Below are positions 26,590-34,887 of a stretch of DNA of 64,000 bases, piece after piece. This DNA comes from Streptomyces sp. L-9-10 (lineage in GTDB: Bacteria > Actinomycetota > Actinomycetes > Streptomycetales > Streptomycetaceae), in assembly GCF_004151105.1 (NCBI RefSeq), contig NZ_PHRF01000034.1, positions 23,780-87,779 of the forward strand, read 5' to 3'. The notes under the pieces were generated by a model. The model worked only from the letters and a program-made list of their open reading frames with translations, was not told the DNA's origin and made no database searches. The position numbers and the translations under genes are program-made. Position 1 is the stretch's first letter. Every line of letters begins with the position of its first letter.

Positions 26590-26622
26590 CCGTAGATGAG
26601 AACGAGCTGAGGACGTTCTGAG
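26590..26622 (-). promoter_or_regulatory. Three contiguous 11-bp direct repeats: predicted response-regulator site
   Basis: On the minus strand CTCAGAACGTC, CTCAGCTCGTT and CTCATCTACGG follow one another without gaps, 18-50 bp upstream of the protease ATG. OmpR-family regulators typically bind 10-11-bp direct repeats, and one is encoded next to the protease. Binding is inferred. Confidence 0.7.
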
Positions 26623-26798
26623 AAGGGCAACAAAAGCGCGTATGCCCCATATAAAGACCGCGCGCCAGGCGAGCCGGGACGGGGTGGGCCGGTGACCGGT
26701 CAGCCCTCACGGACCAGAGCTTCCGCCTCAGTGGCGAGTGCTCACCTACCGTGTGGAGCAGCAAGGTCGGAGTCGTGTCAGCAGCACAGGAGGACGTC

Positions 26799-27341
26799 AT
26801 GAGCGCCGGCGAATGGGTCAGCACCTCGATGCCGTATCTGACACCACCCGGTAAGGGGCAAACCGAGGCGTGGGGCGCGGAGTTGGCGGCGCGGGGGCGG
26901 CCGGGTGGTCAGCGGATCGTCGGTGCGGGCGAGGTGGAGGCGTCGGACGAGGTGGCCGGATTGCTCGGCGTCGCCGTAGGGGAGCTGGTCGTTGTGCGGA
27001 GGCGGATGATGTTCCTGGAGGACCTGCCCTGCGAGCTGACCGACACGTACTACCCCGCTTCCGTCGCACGCGGCACGCGTCTCGCCGGGACAGCGAAGAT
27101 CCGCGGCGGAGCCGTCGCTCTCCTCGCCGAGCTGGGGTACGTCGGTGTACGCGTCCGGGAGGACGTGACCGCCCGGATGCCCGCGGAGGAAGAGCGCGAA
27201 GCCCTGCGCGTCGAGCCGGGCGAGCCGGTGCTGTGCCTCACCCGGGTCACTCTCGACGGGGAGGACCGGCCCATCCAGCTCGACAAGATGACCATGCCCG
27301 CGCACAGGCAGCGGCTGCGTTACGAGATGAGGATCGGATGA
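26799..27341 (+). CDS. UTRA domain protein lacking a GntR DNA-binding domain
   Basis: 180 aa, ATG with CACAGGAGG upstream. The whole length corresponds to the effector-binding UTRA domain of HutC-type GntR regulators: EASDEVAGLLGVAVGELVVV, LTDTYYPASVARGTRL and ERLVEPGEP-like EALRVEPGEPVLCLTRVTLD. No winged-helix precedes it: the chosen start has only about 30 residues before the domain (MSAGEWVSTSMPYLTPP), a typical linker segment. It may be a ligand-binding partner, or the surviving half of a truncated regulator. Confidence 0.8.
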   Translation: MSAGEWVSTSMPYLTPPGKGQTEAWGAELAARGRPGGQRIVGAGEVEASDEVAGLLGVAVGELVVVRRRMMFLEDLPCELTDTYYPASVARGTRLAGTAKIRGGAVALLAELGYVGVRVREDVTARMPAEEEREALRVEPGEPVLCLTRVTLDGEDRPIQLDKMTMPAHRQRLRYEMRIG

Positions 27342-27413
27342 CGACACTTGAGGCGGCCCCCACGCGTTCATGCGCAGGCGTCACATCCGGGCCGACGGCC
27401 CGGCGCCGACCGC

Positions 27414-28436
27414 TTACGCGCAGCCGCAGGAGCGGCGCACGATCAGTGCCGACGGGAACTGCTTCACCCGTTCCCGCCGCGACCCCGCCACCCGCAGCCC
27501 GTCGTCCAGTACGAGATCCACCGCGGCCCGTGCCATCGCGGGCCGGTCCGAGGAGATCGTCGTCAGCGGCGGGTCCGTGAGTCCGGCTTCCTTGACGTCG
27601 TCGAAGCCCGCCACCGCCAGCTCGCCGGGGACATCGATCCGCAGCTCGCGGGCGGCCCGCAGGACACCGATCGCCTGGTCGTCGGTGGAGCAGAAGATCG
27701 CCGGCGGCCGGTCCGGGCCCGACAGCAGCTCCAGCGCGACGTTGTACGCGTCGTACCGGTTGTAGAGGGCCCGGAAGAGGCGTCCCTCCACCGGCCGCCC
27801 CGCCTCCAGCATCGCCCGCCGCCAGCCCTCGACGTGGTCGGTCACCGGGTCGCCGACGACCGGGGTGGACTCGACCCCGCCGAGGCAGGCCACGTACGGA
27901 TGGCCGTGCTCCAGCAGATGACGGGTGGCGAGCTGCGCGCCGCCGATGTCATCCGTGACGACCGCCACGTCGTCGATGCCCTCGGGCCGCTCGTGCAGCA
28001 GCACGACCCGGGCGTCCCAGGCCTCTATCTCGGCCGCCGCGCGCTCGCTCGGGCCCTGGCTGACCAGGATCAGCCCCGACACCCGCATGCCCAGGAAGGC
28101 CCGCAGATAGTGGACCTCCCGCTCGTTGCGGTAGTCGGAGTTGCCGACGAGCACCATTTTCCCGCGCTCGGCCGCGGCCTGTTCGACCGCGTGCGCCATC
28201 TCCGCGAAGAAGGGCTGTCTCGCGTCCGGCACGACGACCCCTATGAGGTCGGTACGCCGCGAGGCCATCGCCTGGGCGACCCGGTCGGGCCGGTAGCCCA
28301 GCTCCTTGATCGCGGCGACCACCCGCTCGCGCGTGGCCGGGGCGACCGGCCTCGGTCCGTTGTTGATGACATAGCTGACGACGGCGGTGGACGTACCCGC
28401 CAGTCGTGCCACATCGTCCCGCGTCACCTTGGCCAC
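27414..28436 (-). CDS. LacI family transcriptional regulator
   Basis: 340 aa. [23 protein letters not shown] and hinge [20 protein letters not shown] (about residues 53-72), then a periplasmic-binding-protein-like sensor domain with [19 protein letters not shown] and [19 protein letters not shown]. Ends in RRSCGCA. Binds a sugar-like effector in this family; the ligand is not deducible because no transport or sugar gene is adjacent. Same strand as glnR, 23 bp downstream of it, so readthrough is possible. Confidence 0.92.
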   Translation of the reverse strand: MAKVTRDDVARLAGTSTAVVSYVINNGPRPVAPATRERVVAAIKELGYRPDRVAQAMASRRTDLIGVVVPDARQPFFAEMAHAVEQAAAERGKMVLVGNSDYRNEREVHYLRAFLGMRVSGLILVSQGPSERAAAEIEAWDARVVLLHERPEGIDDVAVVTDDIGGAQLATRHLLEHGHPYVACLGGVESTPVVGDPVTDHVEGWRRAMLEAGRPVEGRLFRALYNRYDAYNVALELLSGPDRPPAIFCSTDDQAIGVLRAARELRIDVPGELAVAGFDDVKEAGLTDPPLTTISSDRPAMARAAVDLVLDDGLRVAGSRRERVKQFPSALIVRRSCGCA

Positions 28437-28459
28437 GCGCGGAGTCTACGCGTGGTGAC

Positions 28460-29329
28460 CTACCGCTTGGCAGGTCGCACGGCACTTTCTTGTGTGGCGT
28501 CCAGTTCGGCGGCCCTGTCGTCGTCCCGGGGTGCCTCGGCCTTCTCGTGCCGCGGCTCGGGGTGCGAACCGTTGCGGGAAGCGTCCGCGGCGGCGTTCGC
28601 CCGGGTCGTCTCCTCGGAGGCGTTCGGCCGGTCGGCCTTGTCCGAACCGCGCTCGCCCTTCTCCGGGGTGACGAAGCGATAGCCGACGTTCCGTACGGTC
28701 CCGATCAGCGACTCGTGCTCGGGGCCGAGCTTCGCGCGCAGCCGCCGTACGTGGACGTCGACCGTCCGCGTACCGCCGAAGTAGTCGTAGCCCCAGACCT
28801 CCTGGAGCAGCTGGGCCCGGGTGAAGACCCGGCCGGGGTGTTGCGCGAGGTACTTGAGCAGCTCGAACTCCTTGAAGGTCAGGTCCAGGACCCGTCCCTT
28901 CAGCTTCGCGCTGTACGTCGCCTCGTCGACCGACAGGTCGCCGTTGCGGATCTCCATCGGGGAGTCGTCGGTCGAGATCTGCTGCCGGCCCATCGCGAGC
29001 CGCAGCCGCGCCTCGACCTCGGCGGGACCCGCCGTGTCGAGCAGTACGTCGTCGATGCCCCAGTCCGCGGTGACGGCGGCGAGGCCGCCCTCCGTCACGA
29101 CGAGGATCAGCGGGCAGCCCGGTCCGGTGGACCGGAGCAGCTGGCAGAGCGACCGCACCTGCGGAAGGTCGCGCCGGCCGTCGATCAGAATGACATCGGC
29201 ACCAGGGGTGTCGACGAGAGCGGGCCCTTCGGCGGGAGCCACCCGCACGTTGTGGAGCAGCAGTCCAAGAGCCGGCAGCACCTCCGTCGAGGGCTGGAGT
29301 GCGTTGGTCAGAAGCAGCAGAGAACTCAT
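28460..29329 (-). CDS. glnR: GlnR, global nitrogen regulator (orphan OmpR-type)
   Basis: 289 aa. The N-terminus [20 protein letters not shown] and the whole receiver/winged-helix body match actinobacterial Gln[41 protein letters not shown] and [20 protein letters not shown]. The receiver is atypical and no kinase is adjacent, as expected for GlnR, which controls glnA, amtB, nir and other nitrogen genes. About 60 extra C-terminal residues rich in Asp/Glu/Arg/Ala follow the conserved body and look disordered. ATG at 29329 is the conserved start. Confidence 0.96.
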   Translation of the reverse strand: MSSLLLLTNALQPSTEVLPALGLLLHNVRVAPAEGPALVDTPGADVILIDGRRDLPQVRSLCQLLRSTGPGCPLILVVTEGGLAAVTADWGIDDVLLDTAGPAEVEARLRLAMGRQQISTDDSPMEIRNGDLSVDEATYSAKLKGRVLDLTFKEFELLKYLAQHPGRVFTRAQLLQEVWGYDYFGGTRTVDVHVRRLRAKLGPEHESLIGTVRNVGYRFVTPEKGERGSDKADRPNASEETTRANAAADASRNGSHPEPRHEKAEAPRDDDRAAELDATQESAVRPAKR

Positions 29330-29587
29330 CGCCGCCCACCTGCCTCGGCCGGACTGTTGTCGTACACGGTTCGCTTGCCCATTACGTCGGTTCCTCCTCG
29401 GTCCCTGCGAGGACGTATGCGGCACTGCTTGTCCTACGTGGTGCCGGTCGCGGATCCCTCGCCCTGAGGCCGCGGCCGTGATGTCCGTGTCTTCCGTCTG
29501 CGTCATCTGTCTGTAACAACGGACGGGAAACACAAAAGGACCCGGGGGCTACATTGCCCGGATCCTCTTCGCAGCAGAATAACCCAC

Positions 29588-30721
29588 ATGTGCTCGGCGA
29601 CAGAGGGTCAATCCCGCAGATCACCAGATTCCCCGGGTGCCCGGAGCACCCGGCGCACGGTCCTCAGGACCGTGGACGGGGTCCCCATCGAGGCGGTGTA
29701 CGAGCCGTGTACGGCGGGTTTCGGACAGGATTTCCGGGCGGACGGCGGGACCGCGATCGTGCTCGCACACGGGTTCACCGGATCGGTCGACAGGCCGGCC
29801 GTACGGCGGGCGGCGCGGGTGTTCGCGCAGCGTGCGGCCGTCGTCACCTTCTCGTTCCGCGGGCACGGCCGCTCGGGCGGGCGCTCGACGGTCGGCGACC
29901 GCGAGATCCTCGATCTGGCGGCGGCCGTGGAATGGGCCCGTGCGCTGGGCCATTCGCGTGTCGCGACCGTCGGTTTCTCCATGGGCGGCTCCGTGGTGCT
30001 GCGCCATGCCGCGTCGCACAGGGGGCGCACAGGTGCGCGGACCGACGCCGTGGCCGCCGTGAGTGCCCCCGCGCGCTGGTACTACCGGGGTACGGCCCCG
30101 ATGCGGCGCCTGCACTGGGTGGTGACGCGGCCCCTGGGGCGGCTGGTGGGCCGCTACGGATTGCATACACGTATCCATGACCGGGAGTGGGACCCGGTGC
30201 CGCTCTCCCCGGTCGAGTCCGTCCCGCTGATCGCGCCGGTGCCGCTGCTCGTCGTCCACGGCGACCGTGACCCGTACTTCCCGCTGGACCACCCCCGCGC
30301 GCTGGCCGGGGCCGCGGCACCGGGCGCCGCCGAGCTATGGCTGGAGCCGGGCATGGGCCACGCGGAGAACGCCGCCGACGACGCGCTGCTGGCCCGTCTC
30401 GGGGAGTGGCTGACGGACCCGCGAGGGCCGTCGGCCATCATGGGAGCCGACGAGAGGAGCGCCGCCATGGCATCGGGCACGATCCGCTACTGGGCCGCGG
30501 CCAAGGCCGCGGCGGGCACCGCGGAGGAGCCGTACGCGGCGGACAACCTGGCGGACGCGCTCGCGGCCGCGCGGGTGAGGCACCCGGGCGAGCTGGTCCG
30601 CGTACTCCAGAGGTGTTCCTTCATCGTCGACGGTGACCCCGTGGGGACCCGCGGGCATGAGACCGTACGGCTTGCCGAGGGCGGCACGGTCGAGGTGCTC
30701 CCGCCGTTCGCAGGAGGGTGA
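29588..30721 (+). CDS. Alpha/beta hydrolase fused in frame to a MoaD/ThiS-like domain
   Basis: 377 aa continuous frame. Residues about 30-280 are an alpha/beta hydrolase: oxyanion-region AIVLAHGFTGS, nucleophile elbow VATVGFSMGGSV, and acid/His part LLVVHGDRDPYFP and GMGHAENAADD. From Met294 (ASGTIRYWAAAKAAAGTAEE) to the end is a beta-grasp ThiS/MoaD-type sulfur-carrier-like domain ending in PPFAGG; the terminal Gly-Gly is the activatable tail of the family. GAGAGGAG precedes the codon of Met294 (30467), so the small domain could also be made separately. Related genomes, as I recall, have two genes here. Confidence 0.85.
   Translation: MCSATEGQSRRSPDSPGARSTRRTVLRTVDGVPIEAVYEPCTAGFGQDFRADGGTAIVLAHGFTGSVDRPAVRRAARVFAQRAAVVTFSFRGHGRSGGRSTVGDREILDLAAAVEWARALGHSRVATVGFSMGGSVVLRHAASHRGRTGARTDAVAAVSAPARWYYRGTAPMRRLHWVVTRPLGRLVGRYGLHTRIHDREWDPVPLSPVESVPLIAPVPLLVVHGDRDPYFPLDHPRALAGAAAPGAAELWLEPGMGHAENAADDALLARLGEWLTDPRGPSAIMGADERSAAMASGTIRYWAAAKAAAGTAEEPYAADNLADALAAARVRHPGELVRVLQRCSFIVDGDPVGTRGHETVRLAEGGTVEVLPPFAGG
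30467..30721 (+). other. Possible internally initiated MoaD/ThiS-like protein
   Basis: 84-codon segment starting at an in-frame ATG with GAGAGGAG 6-13 nt upstream. It covers exactly the ThiS/MoaD-like domain with C-terminal GG. Listed separately because annotation pipelines may split the fused frame here. Whether it is translated alone is not decidable from sequence. Confidence 0.5.
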
Positions 30722-30731
30722 ACCGCAGCAC

Positions 30732-32108
30732 ATGAGCGACGACGATCAGCAGTATCGGTACGGCCAGGGTGGGTACGGGGACCGGGGCCAGGGGCAGGAC
30801 CGGGGCCAGGGCCAGGGATCGTACGGGGACCAGAGCCGTGACCAGGTCCAGTACGACCAGTACGGCCGCCCGCAGCAGCCGTCCTACGGCGCGAACGGGG
30901 CGTACCAGGACCCGAACGCCTCGCAGGGCTGGGCCGAGCCCCAGTACCGGCCGCAGGCCCATGAGGAGCCGCCCACGCAGACGTGGCAGGGCCAGACCTG
31001 GGACACCCAGTACCAGCCGCACGTCCAGCCGCAGGGCCAGCAGCCGCACGTCCGGCCACCGGGCCAGTACCACCCCTCGCAGCAGGGCCAGGCCCCCGGG
31101 TACCAGCAGCACCAGCAGCAGCCTCAGCAGGCCGCTGCCGCCGCCGACACGGCGTATCTGCCGCCGCAGGGCGCCTATCCGCTGCCTCCGGAGATGCCGT
31201 CGGAGGCGTCGTCGGGCGTGCCATCGGGGGTTCCATCGCCCGCCTCGGCGCCGTACGCGCCCCCTCAGGGTCCCTTCGCCACCGCTCCCGGGGCCACGCC
31301 TCCCGGTTCCGCCGACGGCTACAGCGCGCCGACCACCATGGGCAACGCCCGCATCACCGACGCCCAGCGCGCCCGTGCCGAGGGCCGCTCGCCGATCATC
31401 CCGCCGGGCATCCAGCCCGCCGGGCTGACCGCCCTGCTAGGCCTGCTGCTGGCCGGCGGCGCGGCGATCGGGCCGTACGCGCTGCTCGTCCCGCTCGTCC
31501 TGCTCCAGGCCGTCACGGCGGCCGGCTGGTTCCGGCTGAACGGGATGTGGCCGGCCAGGCAGGGCATCGCGCTCGCCTTCCTCGGCGGGCTCACCTCCGA
31601 TGTCGTCCTGCTCGTGGCGGGCAGGGAGAACGCCCCCGCCGCGATCATCGGCACGCTCGGTGTGTGGGTGCTGCTGGTCGTCGTCCTGCAACTGCGCAGC
31701 CGCGCGAGCGCCGACGAGCGGATGACGGGCCTGATGGCCACCGTCGCCTCGGCCGCGCTCGCCATCCTCGCCACCGGCCACCTGGCGGCCGCGCCGGACG
31801 CGGTGGCCGTCGGCGGGGTCGCGGTCGCCGCGGCCACCGTGGCCCGCGCCCTTCCGCTGCCGGGGTTCGTCTCCGTCGTGGTGGCCCTGCTGGCCGGCGC
31901 GGGCGCCGGGATCGTGGCGGGCGGGATGACGGACCTGGGCAGCCAGGGCGCGCTGCTGGGGCTCGGCGCGGGGGTCTGCGCGCTGGTCGGGCTGCGCGCG
32001 GCGAGCTACGACTACCCGTCCCGTTTCGTGCACATGACCGCAGGAGTGGCGCTGCCGCTCACGGCCGCCGCCCCCGCCGTCTACCTGCTGGGCCGCGTGC
32101 TGGCCTGA
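30732..32108 (+). CDS. Membrane protein with long Gln/Gly/Pro-rich N-terminal region
   Basis: 458 aa, ATG with GGAGGGTG upstream, 10 bp after the hydrolase-MoaD gene. Residues 1 to about 235 are low complexity, built from YGDRGQGQDRGQGQ, QPQGQQPHVRPPGQY and similar repeats, probably disordered and cytoplasmic. The C-terminal part holds about eight hydrophobic segments, beginning PAGLTALLGLLLAGGAAIGP and ending VYLLGRVLA. No transporter or enzyme motif recognised. Conserved in this neighbourhood of Streptomyces; function unknown. Confidence 0.85.
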   Translation: MSDDDQQYRYGQGGYGDRGQGQDRGQGQGSYGDQSRDQVQYDQYGRPQQPSYGANGAYQDPNASQGWAEPQYRPQAHEEPPTQTWQGQTWDTQYQPHVQPQGQQPHVRPPGQYHPSQQGQAPGYQQHQQQPQQAAAAADTAYLPPQGAYPLPPEMPSEASSGVPSGVPSPASAPYAPPQGPFATAPGATPPGSADGYSAPTTMGNARITDAQRARAEGRSPIIPPGIQPAGLTALLGLLLAGGAAIGPYALLVPLVLLQAVTAAGWFRLNGMWPARQGIALAFLGGLTSDVVLLVAGRENAPAAIIGTLGVWVLLVVVLQLRSRASADERMTGLMATVASAALAILATGHLAAAPDAVAVGGVAVAAATVARALPLPGFVSVVVALLAGAGAGIVAGGMTDLGSQGALLGLGAGVCALVGLRAASYDYPSRFVHMTAGVALPLTAAAPAVYLLGRVLA

Positions 32109-32320
32109 GCCCGGCCCGCCCCTGGGCCCGGCCGCTCAGGGGCCTGACCGCCTGGGCCCGACGGGGCCCGAGTGGCGCGTGACGCACGGCCGGGCGGGGC
32201 ACGGCGGGGAACTGTACGGCCGCGCCGGACGTCGATCAGTCCGACAAGCGGCCCATCCGACTGGCGTTACGCTCACGGTCGTCAGGGGGCAGAACCGATC
32301 AAGGTGGGGGTCACCGAACC

Positions 32321-33070
32321 ATGCGCGCACTGCGAATACTGCTGATATTCGTCGTGATCTTCGGCGGGCTGTTCGTCGCCGCGGACCGGGCGGCGGTGTA
32401 CTTCGCCGAGAGCGAGGTCGCGGACCGCGTCAGATCGAGCGCGGGGCTGAGCTCTCAGCCCGATGTCTCGATCAAGGGCTTCCCGTTCCTGACCCAGGTC
32501 CTCGGCACCTCGCTCGACGAGGTCGAGATCAGCCTCGACGGTGTCAACGCCACGGCCGACGGCCACGCGGTCCGGGTGACCCGGGTCAAGGCGGAGCTGA
32601 AGGACGTCAAGATCGACAGCAGTTTCTCGTCGGCCGTGGCAGGGCAGGCCACCGGCTCGGCGCGCATCTCGTACGCGGACCTCGCCAAGTCGGCGCCGAA
32701 GGGCGCGACCGTCGGCTATGCCGGGGCCGAGCGGGCGGCGAAGGGGCAGGTCAAGCTCTCGGGGTCGCTGACGGACGTGCTGGCGGGCGCGGGCATCGAG
32801 ATCCCGGACACTGTCAAGGCCCTGCTGGGCACCCGGAGCGTCACGGCGTACAGCACGGTGACGCTGGACGGCGGTGACACGGTCCGGCTGAAGGCCGCGT
32901 CCCTTCCCGAGCTGCCCGTGCCCGGCATGGACGAGCAGGTGCGTGACGTGGTCGATTACGACCTCAAGATCGACGGACTGCCGTCGACCGTCAAGCTCGA
33001 CCAGGTGACGGCGGCCGAGGACGGTCTGCACTTCTCCGGCGCCGGGACGGACATCTCCCTCACCGGCTGA
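32321..33070 (+). CDS. DUF2993 (LmeA-like) lipid-binding family protein
   Basis: 249 aa. N-terminal signal or anchor helix LRILLIFVVIFGGLFVAADR (about residues 4-23), then a strand-rich DUF2993 domain: SIKGFPFLTQVLGTSLDEVE (about 49-68) and a repeat-like second half with LPGM-type VPGMDEQVRDVVDYDLKIDG. LmeA of mycobacteria, same family, binds phospholipid and matures mannosylated glycolipids; a periplasmic-side lipid role is inferred. Separated by 212 bp from the preceding gene; that gap shows only GC-rich sequence. Confidence 0.88.
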   Translation: MRALRILLIFVVIFGGLFVAADRAAVYFAESEVADRVRSSAGLSSQPDVSIKGFPFLTQVLGTSLDEVEISLDGVNATADGHAVRVTRVKAELKDVKIDSSFSSAVAGQATGSARISYADLAKSAPKGATVGYAGAERAAKGQVKLSGSLTDVLAGAGIEIPDTVKALLGTRSVTAYSTVTLDGGDTVRLKAASLPELPVPGMDEQVRDVVDYDLKIDGLPSTVKLDQVTAAEDGLHFSGAGTDISLTG

Positions 33071-33147
33071 CCGCGCACCGGCTGACCGCGCATCGACCGA
33101 GAGCGCGGCGGCCGGGGGCGCGGCGGCCGGGGGCGCGGCGGCCGGGG
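33062..33147. repeat. Two short tandem repeats at and after the DUF2993 stop codon
   Basis: ACCGGCTGACCGCGC occurs twice in tandem (33062-33091), the first copy containing the gene's TGA. GCGCGGCGGCCGGGG occurs three times (33103-33147). The remaining sequence up to the leader peptide (33148-33333) shows no gene. Confidence 0.8.
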
Positions 33148-33333
33148 GCGGTACGGCGTACCGCGAGCGGCGGGTTAGCGGGCTCCGGACGGCGGGTAAC
33201 CGGATGGTGAGACATCGGCGTCCGCTCCTCAGATGACAGCGGGACGCCCACCCCCGGCCGGTCGGCGGACACCGCCCCGACCATAGGGTTGTCTCGCTTT
33301 TTGGACGATCGAGTCTCAGCATGTGACACGCCG

Positions 33334-33363
33334 GTGACATGTCCGCCGGGACGTCCCTACGAT
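33334..33363 (+). promoter_or_regulatory. Promoter of the leader peptide / sulfurtransferase transcript
   Basis: GTGACA (33334-33339), 18-bp spacer, TACGAT (33358-33363), followed 7 nt later by the leader-peptide ATG. The transcript would start at or next to the ATG, a leaderless arrangement. Confidence 0.6.
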
Positions 33364-33370
33364 CGGACGT

Positions 33371-33451
33371 ATGAAGCAACAGGCGGACTTCACGAAGCGG
33401 CGGGCAGTCGACCTGTGCCGCGTCGCCGCCATGCTCTGTCGCACCGTCTGA
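33371..33451 (+). CDS. Putative cysteine-containing leader peptide
   Basis: 26 codons, ATG to TGA: starts MKQQADFTKRR and ends AVDLCRVAAMLCRTV. Two Cys codons (TGC and TGT) lie in the typical VDLCRV / LCR pattern of the short leader peptides that precede sulfur-metabolism genes in Streptomyces. It lies 160 bp upstream of the thiosulfate sulfurtransferase and directly after a promoter. By analogy with cysteine-responsive attenuation known for actinobacterial uORFs, ribosome stalling at these Cys codons may set expression of the downstream genes; that link is inferred. Confidence 0.75.
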   Translation: MKQQADFTKRRAVDLCRVAAMLCRTV

Positions 33452-33611
33452 GCGGGACATTCGCGTCCGCTTCCCGCCGGGCCCTTCGAGTCTCTCAGGG
33501 CCACCCGCGCGCCGTACGCAGGCTCGGGCTCCGTACCCGGAAGCCGTGGCGGCAGCCGCGCCCCCCACACCTCGCAGCACCCCGCCGCACACTGCCCCGG
33601 AGGAGAACAGC

Positions 33612-34451
33612 ATGAGCCGCAGCGACGTCCTGGTAGACGCCGACTGGGTCGAGGCCCACATCGACGACCCGAAGGTGGTCATCGTCGAGGTCGACGAGGA
33701 CACCTCGGCCTACGACAAGAACCACATCAAGAACGCTGTCAGGATCGACTGGAAGAAGGACCTCCAGGACCCGGTCCGCCGTGACTTCGTCGACCAGGAG
33801 GGCTTCGAGAAGCTCCTGTCGGCCAAGGGCATCGCCAACGACGACACCGTCATCCTCTACGGCGGCAACAACAACTGGTTCGCGTCCTACGCCTACTGGT
33901 ACTTCAAGCTGTACGGGCACGACTCCGTGAAGCTCCTCGACGGCGGCCGCAAGAAGTGGGAGCTGGACTCCCGCGACCTGGTCGACGCCGTCCCGACGCG
34001 CGCCGCCACCACGTACAAGGCCAAGGCCCAGAACACCTCGATCCGCGCCTTCCGTGACGACGCGGTCGCCGCGATCGGCACGCAGAACCTGGTCGACGTG
34101 CGCTCGCCCGACGAGTTCAGCGGCAAGCTGCTCGCTCCGGCGCACCTCCCGCAGGAGCAGTCGCAGCGTCCGGGTCACATCCCGACCGCGCGCAACATCC
34201 CGTGGTCCAAGAACGCCAACGACGACGGCACCTTCAAGTCGGACGACGAGCTCAAGGAGCTGTACGCCGAGGAGCAGGTCGACCTGACCAAGGACACCGT
34301 CGCCTACTGCCGTATCGGCGAGCGCTCCGCGCTCACCTGGTTCGTGCTGCACGAGCTGCTCGGTGTCGAGAACGTCAAGAACTACGACGGCTCGTGGACC
34401 GAGTACGGCTCGCTCGTCGGTGTGCCGATCGAGCTCGGCGCCAACAAGTAA
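33612..34451 (+). CDS. Thiosulfate/3-mercaptopyruvate sulfurtransferase (rhodanese)
   Basis: 279 aa, ATG with GGAGGAGAAC. Two rhodanese domains: N-terminal with YDKNHIKNAVRIDWKKDLQD, and C-terminal with VDVRSPDEFSGKL and the active-site loop VAYCRIGERSALTW, where the Cys (near residue 233) carries the persulfide. CRIGERS is the actinobacterial CysA form of the loop. Transfers sulfane sulfur from thiosulfate to cyanide or protein acceptors in vivo. Followed 29 bp later by the DUF1416 gene, a constant partner; expression is probably governed by the leader peptide upstream. Confidence 0.94.
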   Translation: MSRSDVLVDADWVEAHIDDPKVVIVEVDEDTSAYDKNHIKNAVRIDWKKDLQDPVRRDFVDQEGFEKLLSAKGIANDDTVILYGGNNNWFASYAYWYFKLYGHDSVKLLDGGRKKWELDSRDLVDAVPTRAATTYKAKAQNTSIRAFRDDAVAAIGTQNLVDVRSPDEFSGKLLAPAHLPQEQSQRPGHIPTARNIPWSKNANDDGTFKSDDELKELYAEEQVDLTKDTVAYCRIGERSALTWFVLHELLGVENVKNYDGSWTEYGSLVGVPIELGANK

Positions 34452-34480
34452 TCACGCCCCGACCCGGAGGACTGAACAGT

Positions 34481-34768
34481 ATGTGTGGAGCACAGGCCGG
34501 CGGCCCCGACGCTTCGACGATCAAGCCCGGCGAGACCACCATCCAGGGTTCCGTGACCCGTGACGGCGAGCCCGTCACCGGTTACGTGCGCCTGCTGGAC
34601 TCGACCGGAGAGTTCACCGCGGAGGTCCCGACTTCGGCGACCGGCCAGTTCCGCTTCTACGCTGCCGAGGGCACATGGACGCTGCGCGCCCTCGTGCCGG
34701 GCGCGACGGCCGACCGTACGGTCGTCGCGCAGACCGGGGGCCTCTCCGAGGTCGCGATCGCGGTCTGA
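34481..34768 (+). CDS. DUF1416 domain-containing protein
   Basis: 95 aa, ATG after CCGGAGGACTG. Starts MCGAQAGGPDAS with a conserved Cys2, then a single Ig-like/prealbumin-type beta domain (TTIQGSVTRDGEPVTGYVRL, QFRFYAAEGTWTLRALVPG). Almost always encoded directly after this sulfurtransferase in actinobacteria, so it probably serves the same sulfur-transfer process. Biochemical role unknown. Followed at once by a strong terminator hairpin. Confidence 0.92.
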   Translation: MCGAQAGGPDASTIKPGETTIQGSVTRDGEPVTGYVRLLDSTGEFTAEVPTSATGQFRFYAAEGTWTLRALVPGATADRTVVAQTGGLSEVAIAV

Positions 34769-34779
34769 GCTCCTCTTTT

Positions 34780-34826
34780 CCGACAGGGAGGGCCCGCACC
34801 CCAGGGGTGCGGGCCCTCCCTGTCGG
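34780..34826 (+). terminator. Very long perfect hairpin terminator
   Basis: 23-nt arms (34780-34802 and 34804-34826) are exact reverse complements around one central base; a usable stem is about 20 bp with a 5-7-nt loop. It starts 11 bp after the DUF1416 stop. No T-tract follows, as is usual in Streptomyces terminators. Confidence 0.88.
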
Positions 34827-34875
34827 ACGTGCCGTACGGCAGGCCGATCCAGGCATCCCCGGGCATTCCCGGTCG

Positions 34876-34887
34876 TACACTGAACAT
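34876..34887 (+). promoter_or_regulatory. -10 element of a leaderless transcript
   Basis: TACACT (34876-34881) ends exactly 6 nt before the ATG of the DUF3099 gene, and no ribosome-binding site is present. This is the standard Streptomyces leaderless geometry. Confidence 0.6.

Noticed and set aside
29508..29531. GTAAC and GAAAC in the glnR upstream region as a GlnR autoregulatory box
   Set aside because: The two half-sites are 14 bp apart start to start instead of the expected 11, so they do not form a proper GlnR box.
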